Source of the DNA: a virus
IMG/VR virus record: IMGVR_UViG_3300045999_008283
Location: 1-24,083 of that record
Length of the DNA stretch: 24,083 nt
Strand: one strand, 5' to 3'
Positions 12,338-19,348 of this stretch are shown piece by piece; within the stretch, counting starts at the first letter, position 1; the number at the start of each line of letters is the position of its first letter. Made by a program: the position numbers and the translations under genes. Below the pieces are notes generated by a model. It searched no databases and had not been told where the DNA came from. It saw only the letters and a list, made by a program, of their open reading frames with translations.

Positions 12338-14826
12338 TATCTTCCTAGTATTCTTGAGATTATTCCTGTTGAAATTTCCTGTGCTGCTTCAGCGGCCTGC
12401 TCTCTTATTTCTTCTAACTCTCCTCTTTTCCCGTCTCTCTGAGAGATCAGCTTGCTCTGCTCTACTGCTTGCTTCTTAACTCTCTCGTCCTTTCTATCCT
12501 CCTTCATGTTCTCCACTTCTTTCTTGAATGAGTTTTCCGCATCCTTTGAATAAGCGTATGCCTCGGCCTTTATCTGCTCTATCTCTTTTCTAAGCTCGTG
12601 AAGCGCTTGCTCTACCTGCACTTTAAGCTGAGCTTCAAGCTGCATCTCCTGAGCCTTTATCTGAGACTGAGCCTGCAACTCCTGCATTCTAATCTCTGCG
12701 GACTGTGCAGCCGACTGCTGCTGCATCTGTGCCTGCATCTGAGAGTTCTGCATAGCCATCTGCTGCTGAGAAGCCATACGCTTCTTTCTTCTCAAGATCA
12801 ACAGCTTCTCTGCTTGATTGATGTCCTTGAGCTGACGTATCGCTATAGCGTCCTCTATGTCAAGCTCTTTCTGTGAAAGGGAGATCTGTATGTTGTTTTC
12901 GAGATACTGCTTCTCAATCTCCTCCATGTCTTTTACTACAGTGATGCCGAAGTTAAACATGTACAAGTCAGAGAAAGAAGAGATCACCTTCATATTGTGA
13001 GCTCCGATGGCGTTCTCATATACTCTGAAGATAACAGAGTCGTTCGGGATGATCTGTATGCTCTTTATAACGTCAGCGCAAACCTTCTTGTACAGTATCA
13101 GCGAAGAGTTCGTTATATCATATATGGCGTTGTTTCCAGCGCTAATAGCCTGCTGTCTAACCCCAACAAGCTGGTCTCCCTTAGGAGACGAACCATCCAT
13201 GGCCTCGTTGATACCAGTGGTGTCTCGTATCATCCTGAGGTAGTGGTTGTATATACCTATAAGCTCGTTGATGTTTCTTATAGTGTTACCTATCTCTCTG
13301 ATCGGAGGATTCTGGAATCCACCCTCTGGGTTCTTACTTCTGTAGTAGAAGACGCCAGTCTGCTCGTATATATCATGCAACTCAAGCGGTTGGAGATCGC
13401 CTCCTTTGCCAAGTTGCACATTCTCCAGTCCTTCGATGTCGATGATGATACCGTCTGGCTTCGCCTTAGCTATAGACTGCTGGAGTTTTAGGTGAGAAAG
13501 TTGTATCTGGTCAGCAAACCCTATGCAGCTATCCACCATAGACTTAGGGATCATATCCCTCATATTCACTGCTACGGCAGAGTATGATAGGCATGCCCTA
13601 GTTATGTCGTGCATATTCTTTGGTATGTTGGTCTTCTTGCCGTAATTAAAGATCTTATTGCAGCAAATTACCATGCAACCACCATAGACTACCATGTTGT
13701 CCAGCTTTACTGGGCGTCTTTCGAATACGGAGTTCTGAGGGGCTTTATATGCCTCTCCTTTGTAGTGGAAACCTACGTTTCCGTGTCTGTTCTCTTTTTC
13801 TTCGAAGTAAATGACGTCATTGCACAAGAACTCAAAATCAAGCACATCTATCATATACTCGTCATACCCATATCTAACGCTTCCAGTCCCGCTGTCATAC
13901 TGCCTCCTGGTAAGTCCGTTCACATCGAGGCTGTACATCTTTTGAGCCGCTTTCGCTATTTCTTCGTACTCCTCTTCTGTAAGCTGATCCCCAGCAATTC
14001 TCTTAAGCTCCTGTATGGACATATGCTTCACATGACCAGCGTAAGTCATGTCAGAAAGGTTGGGGTCTTCAGTGTAGCTATGTATGAAGTTCGAAGGATC
14101 TACGTATTCTGTAACTATCCCGTAGTTAGGGTCGTTATTCCTCTTCACCGCAGCCATACCTAGAGTGGCTATGTCGTTTACGCAGCGCCTGAAGATATTG
14201 TCATTGAAGTCGCTCCACTCAAGCGTAAGGTTTGTGGCTATCTGAGCGGCCACCTCTGCGGTAGTCTTTATGTTCTGACCGAAGAAAATCTCTGCTTCCT
14301 CCAGTGTGTCTGGCAACTCATCGGGATCAACTCCGATAGTCATTCCAGTCTTTTGTTTTATATCACTGAGAGCCTGCTTAGAATTTATAAGCATCTCCAT
14401 CTTTCTCTTTTCTTTGTCTTTTGCAGAAGAAGAAAGAGGGTCTATAGCCTCTACGTTAGGATATGGGGCCTGAGATAGGATCTTGTTTACTACGATTCTA
14501 ACAAACTTCGGAAGTATAGGAACTGGAGTAAAGTCTATGTTCATCATGCTTCCGTCCCCGTTGTTAGGATCAGAAGAAGTGAGCAGCTGTCTATATATTA
14601 CTGTGTCTTGAGTTCCGTTCGCGTAATCTCTATTTCTTTCAAAATTTTTATACCTTCTTCTATACAAAGAAGAGTCCTCATCAAATCTGCCCCACTGCTT
14701 GTATATTGCCTTCGCATACGCCAACCCATACCCAGCAGTAGCCTTCTCTTCCGAAGACGCCAACGGGTTTGGGAAGCTCCCAGAAGAAAGTTGAACACCT
14801 CTATTTTTGTTTCCGCTTTTGTACAT
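12337..14826 (-). CDS. Portal protein
   Basis: An 829-residue protein from the ATG at 14826 (MYKSGNKNRG). The frame is open to 14865, but that extension would cover an inverted repeat and a putative promoter, so I chose the inner ATG. Portal features include PKFVRIVVNKILSQAPYPNV near residue 110 and FNDNIFRRCVNDIATLGMAA in the wing. The clip/stem region has IGNTIRNINELIGIYNHYLR, then RDTTGINEAMDGSSPKGDQL; TGINEA with a D-G-S-x-P-K loop is characteristic of portals in crAss-like and related phages. The last 200 residues are a Gln/Met/Glu-rich coiled coil that could form the crown inside the head. It directly follows TerL, as usual for packaging modules. The long C-terminal helix makes it larger than many portals. 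Confidence 0.9.
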   Translation of the reverse strand: MYKSGNKNRGVQLSSGSFPNPLASSEEKATAGYGLAYAKAIYKQWGRFDEDSSLYRRRYKNFERNRDYANGTQDTVIYRQLLTSSDPNNGDGSMMNIDFTPVPILPKFVRIVVNKILSQAPYPNVEAIDPLSSSAKDKEKRKMEMLINSKQALSDIKQKTGMTIGVDPDELPDTLEEAEIFFGQNIKTTAEVAAQIATNLTLEWSDFNDNIFRRCVNDIATLGMAAVKRNNDPNYGIVTEYVDPSNFIHSYTEDPNLSDMTYAGHVKHMSIQELKRIAGDQLTEEEYEEIAKAAQKMYSLDVNGLTRRQYDSGTGSVRYGYDEYMIDVLDFEFLCNDVIYFEEKENRHGNVGFHYKGEAYKAPQNSVFERRPVKLDNMVVYGGCMVICCNKIFNYGKKTNIPKNMHDITRACLSYSAVAVNMRDMIPKSMVDSCIGFADQIQLSHLKLQQSIAKAKPDGIIIDIEGLENVQLGKGGDLQPLELHDIYEQTGVFYYRSKNPEGGFQNPPIREIGNTIRNINELIGIYNHYLRMIRDTTGINEAMDGSSPKGDQLVGVRQQAISAGNNAIYDITNSSLILYKKVCADVIKSIQIIPNDSVIFRVYENAIGAHNMKVISSFSDLYMFNFGITVVKDMEEIEKQYLENNIQISLSQKELDIEDAIAIRQLKDINQAEKLLILRRKKRMASQQQMAMQNSQMQAQMQQQSAAQSAEIRMQELQAQSQIKAQEMQLEAQLKVQVEQALHELRKEIEQIKAEAYAYSKDAENSFKKEVENMKEDRKDERVKKQAVEQSKLISQRDGKRGELEEIREQAAEAAQEISTGIISRILGR

Positions 14827-14835
14827 TAAAAGGCG

Positions 14836-14858
14836 TATTTGCGATATTTCCGCAAATA
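14836..14858. repeat. Perfect inverted repeat in the TerL-portal gap
   Basis: TATTTGCG (14836-14843) and CGCAAATA (14851-14858) are exact inverted repeats separated by 7 bases. They fill most of the 40 bases between the terminase stop and portal ATG. One arm overlaps the TATATTTG element on the minus strand. The structure could be an operator or a weak RNA hairpin. No U-tract follows directly, which argues against an intrinsic terminator. Confidence 0.55.
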
Positions 14859-14860
14859 TA
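14853..14860 (-). promoter_or_regulatory. Candidate -7 element upstream of portal (TATATTTG)
   Basis: The reverse strand reads TATATTTG, a match to the Bacteroidota TAnnTTTG consensus, 26 bases before the portal ATG and overlapping one arm of an inverted repeat. It shares the extended string TTATATTTGC with the element at 4328. No clear -33 TTG is seen, and most of the upstream sequence lies inside the end of terL. Confidence 0.35.
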
Positions 14861-14866
14861 ATCAAA

Positions 14867-16993
14867 CTACCTATGCCACTCTTTTATCTTATATGTTCTG
14901 AAAAACGTCTTGTCTACAAACGAAGACGTCTTCTTTTCTTCTTTAGCTTTCTGAGCGGCAAGCAGCGCATATCCAGAACTAATAGTTAAGTCAAACTTAG
15001 TTCTGTTATTTATGTCAAACCCGATCCAGTCTTCAAGCGTTCTGTTGAAGTGCATGTTCCCCATTTCAAATGTCTCGCTATTCATGCCAACGTGGTTGTG
15101 TATGAAGTTTTCTATAGCCTGGGCGTGAGCATGCACTACGTCAGCAGAGCTGGATGGTATGCCCCGAGTCTTTACGTTTGCGTGAGAATTTGCAGATCTC
15201 AAGAAGTCTGGTCTCTCCATTAAATACTCCTCATATCCCCTAGCTTCGAAGTATCTGAATATCCCGTATTTGTTGTTCTCTACTAGCAGCGGATAGCCAT
15301 AGAAGAAAGCGCACATAAGTACATCTTCGTAAAAGATACTAGCTAGGTCTGGTCTAGAGTTGTATTCTACTACAAACATGTTAGATGGGACCTCCATGTT
15401 AAACTTATTGTATAAGTGCATGGCGCCTTTAGATCCTCTTCCGTCTACTGTAGCGTCAATATCATACGTATCCACCCCGCCACACCCTATGTGACCGTTA
15501 GGCGGTACTAACTTTCCTTTCTCCTCCCTGATCACATTCCTCTTCTCTTGAGGCGGCATCCAGGACACCTTAAACCTACCCTGCGGAGTAGGTGAGAACA
15601 TCACCGCTCTATCCTTGTCCTTCCACATGAAGTTTCCTGTAACTACAGGATTTGGGAATAGTTCGTTGTTGGCGTCTATCTGCTGGTATATCTTACCAAT
15701 ATTGAAGATGCTTCCTTCGATGCTATCCCTAAACGCCTCGTCCTCTGTAAAAGAGAACTGCCTGATAACTTCGTTTAACTCCCTTGGGTCGTGTTTTAGC
15801 GCTTCACGCTCGTTTCTCAAGAATGTCTTTGCCCCTATTGCAATCTTCTCTCCATCTATGCCCTCTACTTCTTTTTCTGGATTCTCTATAACTGCATTAC
15901 CGTATATATCAAAGAATCCCTCCAGAGCCTCATAAGCTGGTATGTATATCGAGTATAGTCCGCTTACAGTTCTTCCGTTCTGGTTTCTCTTCCCAGGGTC
16001 GGATTCATTCCATAGCTTCTTGTACTCTTTACCTCCTTTATCCATGGGATTTACCGTACTGCCTACAAGCGCCTTTCCTATGATCTTTTTACCTACAATC
16101 AAGCAAGTCCTTTCGATCCTCCAAGCTTCTTTTATGTCAGAAGGCTTCTCCCACTTACCAGCCTCATCGAGATAAAGCATATGCAGCTTCTCACCGTCAT
16201 ATGCGTTGTTCGTGGTGTTTTTCCAGTTGACGATCGTATTCAGGGCGTCCCCCATCCTTGAAGTCTTATTTGACTTCGTAATCCTTTTAGACGGTTCTCT
16301 AAATGCCAGCTCCATCCTTGGGTTTGTTGTGCCGTCTTGGATAGGCTTGAAGAAGAATGGGTAATTCTTAAACACATTAACCACCTTTTTCATGAAGATG
16401 TTTTCCTGAGCGTCTTTACCAGTCTTCGACTGTATGCCAAGAAGTTTGTCTTTAACCTGAGTAGCTTCATCCACAAGTACGGCGGAACATATATTGGTAT
16501 AGCCAGAACGACGGCACTTAGTATAAAGCTGGCCAAGGCAACGGTCGTCAACCTCGCAAGCAGCCAGATGAAGAAATATCTCACGTTGAAACTGTAAAAA
16601 GTTAGGATAACCTATATCCATCTTCGTCCACTGCAAGAACATATAGTTTCTTCCAGTTATATATGTTGGAACTCCGTTGTTATAAAACCACACCCCGTCT
16701 CTCCTCCTCTTAAACTCTTTCTCGATGAAAGGAGAGTGTTTGTTTCTAAATTCCTGGGGTCTCTCCATCCACTCATCCATAGTTTTTATCCTAGAGAGTT
16801 CAGGTGGAACCTCCACCCTCCTCCAGAACTGCTTGTTCTTGGGCAGGTCGTGGAACAGTATGTCTTTCTTTGCTGGCTGCTTAGGCAATACAACAAGAAG
16901 CCCATGAAGCTCGATTGTGTCTCCATGGGTTCCGTTTGGATCTATCACTATTCCTTTTTCCTTGTACCCCTTTATGTCTATTAGAAAACTCAT
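14867..16993 (-). CDS. terL: Terminase large subunit
   Basis: A 708-residue packaging ATPase/nuclease that drives DNA into the prohead through the portal. The N-terminal ATPase domain has a degenerate Walker A around residues 159-166 (KCRRSGYT), lacking the classic GKT/S. Walker B with catalytic Glu follows at 271-280 (HMLYLDEAGK), and a coupling motif at 309-316 (LVGSTVNP). The C-terminal RNase H-like nuclease contains a first acidic residue in GCGGVDTYDID (about 504-513), a second region VVEYNSRPDL (541-550) and LLVENNKYG (569-577). The portal gene follows. The upstream neighbour is a glycosyltransferase, not a small terminase, so TerS is either elsewhere or unrecognised. R/K-rich variant P-loops are common in TerL families. 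Confidence 0.95.
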   Translation of the reverse strand: MSFLIDIKGYKEKGIVIDPNGTHGDTIELHGLLVVLPKQPAKKDILFHDLPKNKQFWRRVEVPPELSRIKTMDEWMERPQEFRNKHSPFIEKEFKRRRDGVWFYNNGVPTYITGRNYMFLQWTKMDIGYPNFLQFQREIFLHLAACEVDDRCLGQLYTKCRRSGYTNICSAVLVDEATQVKDKLLGIQSKTGKDAQENIFMKKVVNVFKNYPFFFKPIQDGTTNPRMELAFREPSKRITKSNKTSRMGDALNTIVNWKNTTNNAYDGEKLHMLYLDEAGKWEKPSDIKEAWRIERTCLIVGKKIIGKALVGSTVNPMDKGGKEYKKLWNESDPGKRNQNGRTVSGLYSIYIPAYEALEGFFDIYGNAVIENPEKEVEGIDGEKIAIGAKTFLRNEREALKHDPRELNEVIRQFSFTEDEAFRDSIEGSIFNIGKIYQQIDANNELFPNPVVTGNFMWKDKDRAVMFSPTPQGRFKVSWMPPQEKRNVIREEKGKLVPPNGHIGCGGVDTYDIDATVDGRGSKGAMHLYNKFNMEVPSNMFVVEYNSRPDLASIFYEDVLMCAFFYGYPLLVENNKYGIFRYFEARGYEEYLMERPDFLRSANSHANVKTRGIPSSSADVVHAHAQAIENFIHNHVGMNSETFEMGNMHFNRTLEDWIGFDINNRTKFDLTISSGYALLAAQKAKEEKKTSSFVDKTFFRTYKIKEWHR

Positions 16994-16996
16994 TAC

Positions 16997-17884
16997 TCAA
17001 CCAATCAAGCTCTCTATTTCTGGTATCCAATATTCATCTACTATTTTTTTCCAGCTTCTACATCTAACTACCTCTTCATGTAACTTGCTGGTATAAACGT
17101 CAATCAGCTCTTTATTTCTTTTGAATGTGCTTATAATATCAACAGCCTCTCGTACTCCGTCAAATTTAATCAACGAGCTGAACTCAGCTGATATACCAAC
17201 CCTTGTGGATATAAATGGTATTTTTGCTGCCGCACACTCTAATAAAGCCATTGGATTTCCTTCTTGAACACTTGTACACACAACCATATCACATCCGTCA
17301 TATATTCTAGATCCAGCCATAAAATCCTTTCCATATATGTATCTAATCTCAACTCCAGATTTTCTGCATATATCTAAAAACATATTTGACCTTTTTACAG
17401 ACTCATATTCTTCTTTTCTATATACCGTCGGGTCGTAAACTATCCCGACAGTTTTTATTTCTTTTATTTCTTTTTTATCCCAAAACTCATCATCCACACC
17501 TATAGGCAAAAGTCCAGCGTCAACAGAATATCTTTTTTTTATCGAAGACACTACATCACGGCTTATCCCAAAAACTCTGTGATCGTTTATTACATCAGAA
17601 AAATCCGTATCATATAGTGGTTCAATCACGTCAACGCATTGATGATGAAAAACTGGAATAAACTTTACGTTTTCTTTGGTAGAGTATCCCCTTTTCTTTA
17701 GCATCAAAACATCGGCTGTAGATATAACAACATCAAATAAACCTCCAATAGCTATTTTAACCTCTTCAGGATTTTCCCAATGAAAAACACATACATTGTA
17801 TTTGTCAGACAAGTGTTTCTTAAGAAAGAAATTTATACTTGCCAGAGCCCACTTTTCTGGTCCTAAGAGCGCTATGTTTTTCAT
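16997..17884 (-). CDS. GT4-like glycosyltransferase
   Basis: A 295-residue protein with a Rossmann-like N-terminal half (MKNIALLGPEKW; FDVVISTADV). The C-terminal nucleotide-sugar domain has the signature SVQEGNPMALLECAAAKIPF at residues about 205-224, with the E-x7-E pair (E208, E216), followed by STRVG. This is typical of GT4-family (GT-B fold) retaining transferases, although the protein is shorter than most (about 350-400). The start overlaps the thyX stop by 4 bases (ATGA), and the stop lies 3 bases before terL. Donor, acceptor and linkage are unknown; a virion protein, host glycan or modified DNA base are possible targets. Its coupling to packaging genes suggests late expression. Confidence 0.85.
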   Translation of the reverse strand: MKNIALLGPEKWALASINFFLKKHLSDKYNVCVFHWENPEEVKIAIGGLFDVVISTADVLMLKKRGYSTKENVKFIPVFHHQCVDVIEPLYDTDFSDVINDHRVFGISRDVVSSIKKRYSVDAGLLPIGVDDEFWDKKEIKEIKTVGIVYDPTVYRKEEYESVKRSNMFLDICRKSGVEIRYIYGKDFMAGSRIYDGCDMVVCTSVQEGNPMALLECAAAKIPFISTRVGISAEFSSLIKFDGVREAVDIISTFKRNKELIDVYTSKLHEEVVRCRSWKKIVDEYWIPEIESLIG

Positions 17885-18510
17885 TGCTTAAATCCTATTG
17901 CCTTTGACGTTATAGGAAGCTGATCAGTGAATATAGCTTTAATGACTTTTGCTACTACTTGAATTTCCAGCTGAGCATGCTCGTCATCCCTTATGTCTAA
18001 GAAGTGAATCCAAGAACGAACGCTTCCAGTCATATGAATCTTAGTCTTTGTGGTCATAGGCAAAATCATCCGAGCGGTTTCTCTAGACACCCCACATTCT
18101 ATGAGGTTATTATAGAGCTGCTCACAAGCCGCAAGCACCATCTGCACCTTGTTATTTAGTACAACGCTATCCACTGGCTCCGTAGATGACTGCCTGTTGT
18201 TTGTAGCCTGATAGCGCAATTCAACTGGCTCAAACATTTCACCAAGTTGATTAACATCTTGGTATCTCTGACTAAACTCTTGAAATGTAAAGCTTCTGTG
18301 TCTAAGAAGCTGTATGGCAACGGCTTTGCTAGTCTCGATCTCAAATGTAAGGTAGGAGTGCTCGAATGGAGACCAATGCTTATGAAGCACGAGGTACTTT
18401 ATGAGCGACTCATAATTCTCCTTCTTATTCTCGCGAGAGCTAGAAACACGCGCAACTTCGACGATATGCCTTTCAGCATCAGGGGTGATGTTAAGTAGTT
18501 TAACCTTCAT
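17881..18510 (-). CDS. thyX: Flavin-dependent thymidylate synthase ThyX
   Basis: A 209-residue enzyme that makes dTMP from dUMP with FAD, NADPH and methylene-tetrahydrofolate. The ThyX signature RHRSFTFQEFSQRY is at residues 70-83 (R70-H71-R72 and S80, the RHR-x7-S motif). Other conserved parts are HWSPFEH (45-51), GVSRETARMILP and RSWIHFLDIR before DDEHAQLEI. The length is typical of the family. The start is ATG 18510; a GTG at 18528 would lie in the 3' end of the tRNA-Arg gene and was not chosen. The leader is AT-rich (ATTTAATTGAAATG). It overlaps the following glycosyltransferase. With MazG nearby it would support phage DNA synthesis independently of host ThyA. Confidence 0.97.
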   Translation of the reverse strand: MKVKLLNITPDAERHIVEVARVSSSRENKKENYESLIKYLVLHKHWSPFEHSYLTFEIETSKAVAIQLLRHRSFTFQEFSQRYQDVNQLGEMFEPVELRYQATNNRQSSTEPVDSVVLNNKVQMVLAACEQLYNNLIECGVSRETARMILPMTTKTKIHMTGSVRSWIHFLDIRDDEHAQLEIQVVAKVIKAIFTDQLPITSKAIGFKQ

Positions 18511-18523
18511 TTCAATTAAATTG

Positions 18524-18597
18524 TACACCCGACAGGATTCGAACCTGTGGCCGACTGCTTAGAAGGCAGTTGCTCTATCCTGCTGAGCTACGGGTGC
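18524..18597 (-). tRNA. tRNA-Arg (UCU)
   Basis: A complete 74-base cloverleaf on the minus strand. The acceptor stem pairs GCACCCG with CGGGTGT (one G-U), the D stem GCTC with GAGC, the anticodon stem ACTGC with GCAGT around the loop CTTCTAA, and the T stem ACAGG with CCTGT around TTCGAAT. The anticodon TCT reads AGA, and AGG by wobble. The discriminator is A. No CCA is encoded, so the end must be added by nucleotidyltransferase. It lies 5 bases downstream of a second tRNA gene and upstream of thyX, and is probably cut from a shared transcript. Confidence 0.95.
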
Positions 18598-18602
18598 GAT
18601 TG

Positions 18603-18676
18603 CGATCAGGGCGGGATTCGAACCCGCAACCGCTCGGTGCGATGACCAAACACTCTACCAGTTGAGATACCTGACC
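18603..18676 (-). tRNA. tRNA with irregular anticodon arm, identity unclear
   Basis: A 74-base minus-strand cloverleaf with a good acceptor stem (GGTCAGG with CCTGATC, one G-U), a three-pair D stem (CTC with GAG), a perfect T arm (GCGGG, TTCGAAT, CCCGC) and discriminator G. The anticodon arm does not fit the usual 5-bp stem and 7-base loop. It pairs either as TTTGG/CCGAG around the 8-base loop TCATCGCA, or with longer pairing around the 6-base loop CATCGC. U33 and the anticodon cannot be placed with certainty. Candidates are CAU, CGC or an Asp-like species given G73. It could be a degenerate tRNA, a frameshift-reading tRNA or a decoy. Confidence 0.75.
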
Positions 18677-18684
18677 AAAAAGGC

Positions 18685-18963
18685 TTACGCCTTTCTTCTA
18701 TCTGGAACGATAGTGTTCAAGATAGAATCAACAAGTCCAAAGACTTTGTTGTCTTTTTCTGTCGGCGTCAAGTTGATCACAACTTTAGCCAACACCATCA
18801 GGGCCACGAGGATTTCCATAAGATTTCCAAGCGTTACCCAGCTAGTTTGAGCAGCCGCTTCGTTCGGTGCTTCTACAGCAACCATTGCAGTATCTGCAAC
18901 AGCTGCGATGGTGTCCACTGCCGCTGGCAGCGAATCGACCACAGTTACAAGGGTGTCTAACAT
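18685..18963 (-). CDS. Small membrane protein, holin-like
   Basis: A 92-residue protein with an Ala/Val-rich, amphipathic N-terminal half (residues 1-40), one clear hydrophobic segment at about 43-65 (MEILVALMVLAKVVINL) and a short charged tail ending PDRRKA. Size, a single strong membrane segment and a basic C-terminus fit a class III-type holin or another small phage membrane protein. The M15 endolysin gene is about 3.5 kb upstream rather than adjacent, so the holin call is tentative. It follows mazG after 18 bases and precedes the tRNA pair. The stop lies only 8 bases before the first tRNA. Confidence 0.7.
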   Translation of the reverse strand: MLDTLVTVVDSLPAAVDTIAAVADTAMVAVEAPNEAAAQTSWVTLGNLMEILVALMVLAKVVINLTPTEKDNKVFGLVDSILNTIVPDRRKA

Positions 18964-18981
18964 ATTTTTTAGGGTTTCCGT

Positions 18982-19344
18982 TTACTTATCTTTTATGAAT
19001 ACTCCGTTTTCTGTCTTTCCAGTTCTGTTCTTGATAACATCATAGGCTACTCCAAGTGCGTAATCTGGGTCTACGCTCATCTGCTTGCAGAGTATTATCA
19101 ATGTCACAAAGCTATCACCGATTGCGTCAACTAGGTCATCTCGGTTGTTCTTGGCTAAAGCTCCCGCCACTTCTCCGACTTCTTCCATGACTTTGAGCAT
19201 TTGGCGAGTCGAATTAGACTCAGATACAAGACCTTTGTTAACAGCCCAACTGCCAACCATGTCAATAAGCTCATCAAATGAACGCTGCTTTACGATGTTC
19301 ACACTAGCTTCAGCACCATAAAAAGATTCCATTTCGTATTCCAT
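18982..19344 (-). CDS. MazG-like nucleotide pyrophosphohydrolase
   Basis: A 120-residue all-alpha protein of the MazG/dUTPase-2 superfamily. It hydrolyses (d)NTPs to monophosphates and pyrophosphate, or lowers (p)ppGpp in some phage models. The metal-binding pattern is visible as KVMEEVGEVAGALAKNN (E54, E55, E58) followed by LVDAIGDSFVTLIILC (D73, D77), the EExxE...ExxD-type arrangement with the second Glu replaced by Asp. The size fits a single-domain phage MazG. It follows the glycosyltransferase stop by 4 bases. With ThyX in the same block it probably shapes the nucleotide pool or delays host starvation responses. Confidence 0.9.
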   Translation of the reverse strand: MEYEMESFYGAEASVNIVKQRSFDELIDMVGSWAVNKGLVSESNSTRQMLKVMEEVGEVAGALAKNNRDDLVDAIGDSFVTLIILCKQMSVDPDYALGVAYDVIKNRTGKTENGVFIKDK

Positions 19345-19348
19345 TGTA

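Noticed and set aside
12598-12876. Leu-rich plus-strand frame resembling a membrane protein
   Set aside because: It is the antisense of the Gln/Glu-rich portal coiled coil, which yields Leu codons on the opposite strand.
14827-14865. N-terminal extension of the portal to 14865
   Set aside because: It would translate the inverted repeat and candidate promoter in the gap; the ATG at 14826 gives a normal portal start.
18511-18528. Upstream GTG start for ThyX
   Set aside because: It would begin within the 3' end of the tRNA-Arg gene; the ATG at 18510 has the usual AT-rich leader and correct family N-terminus.
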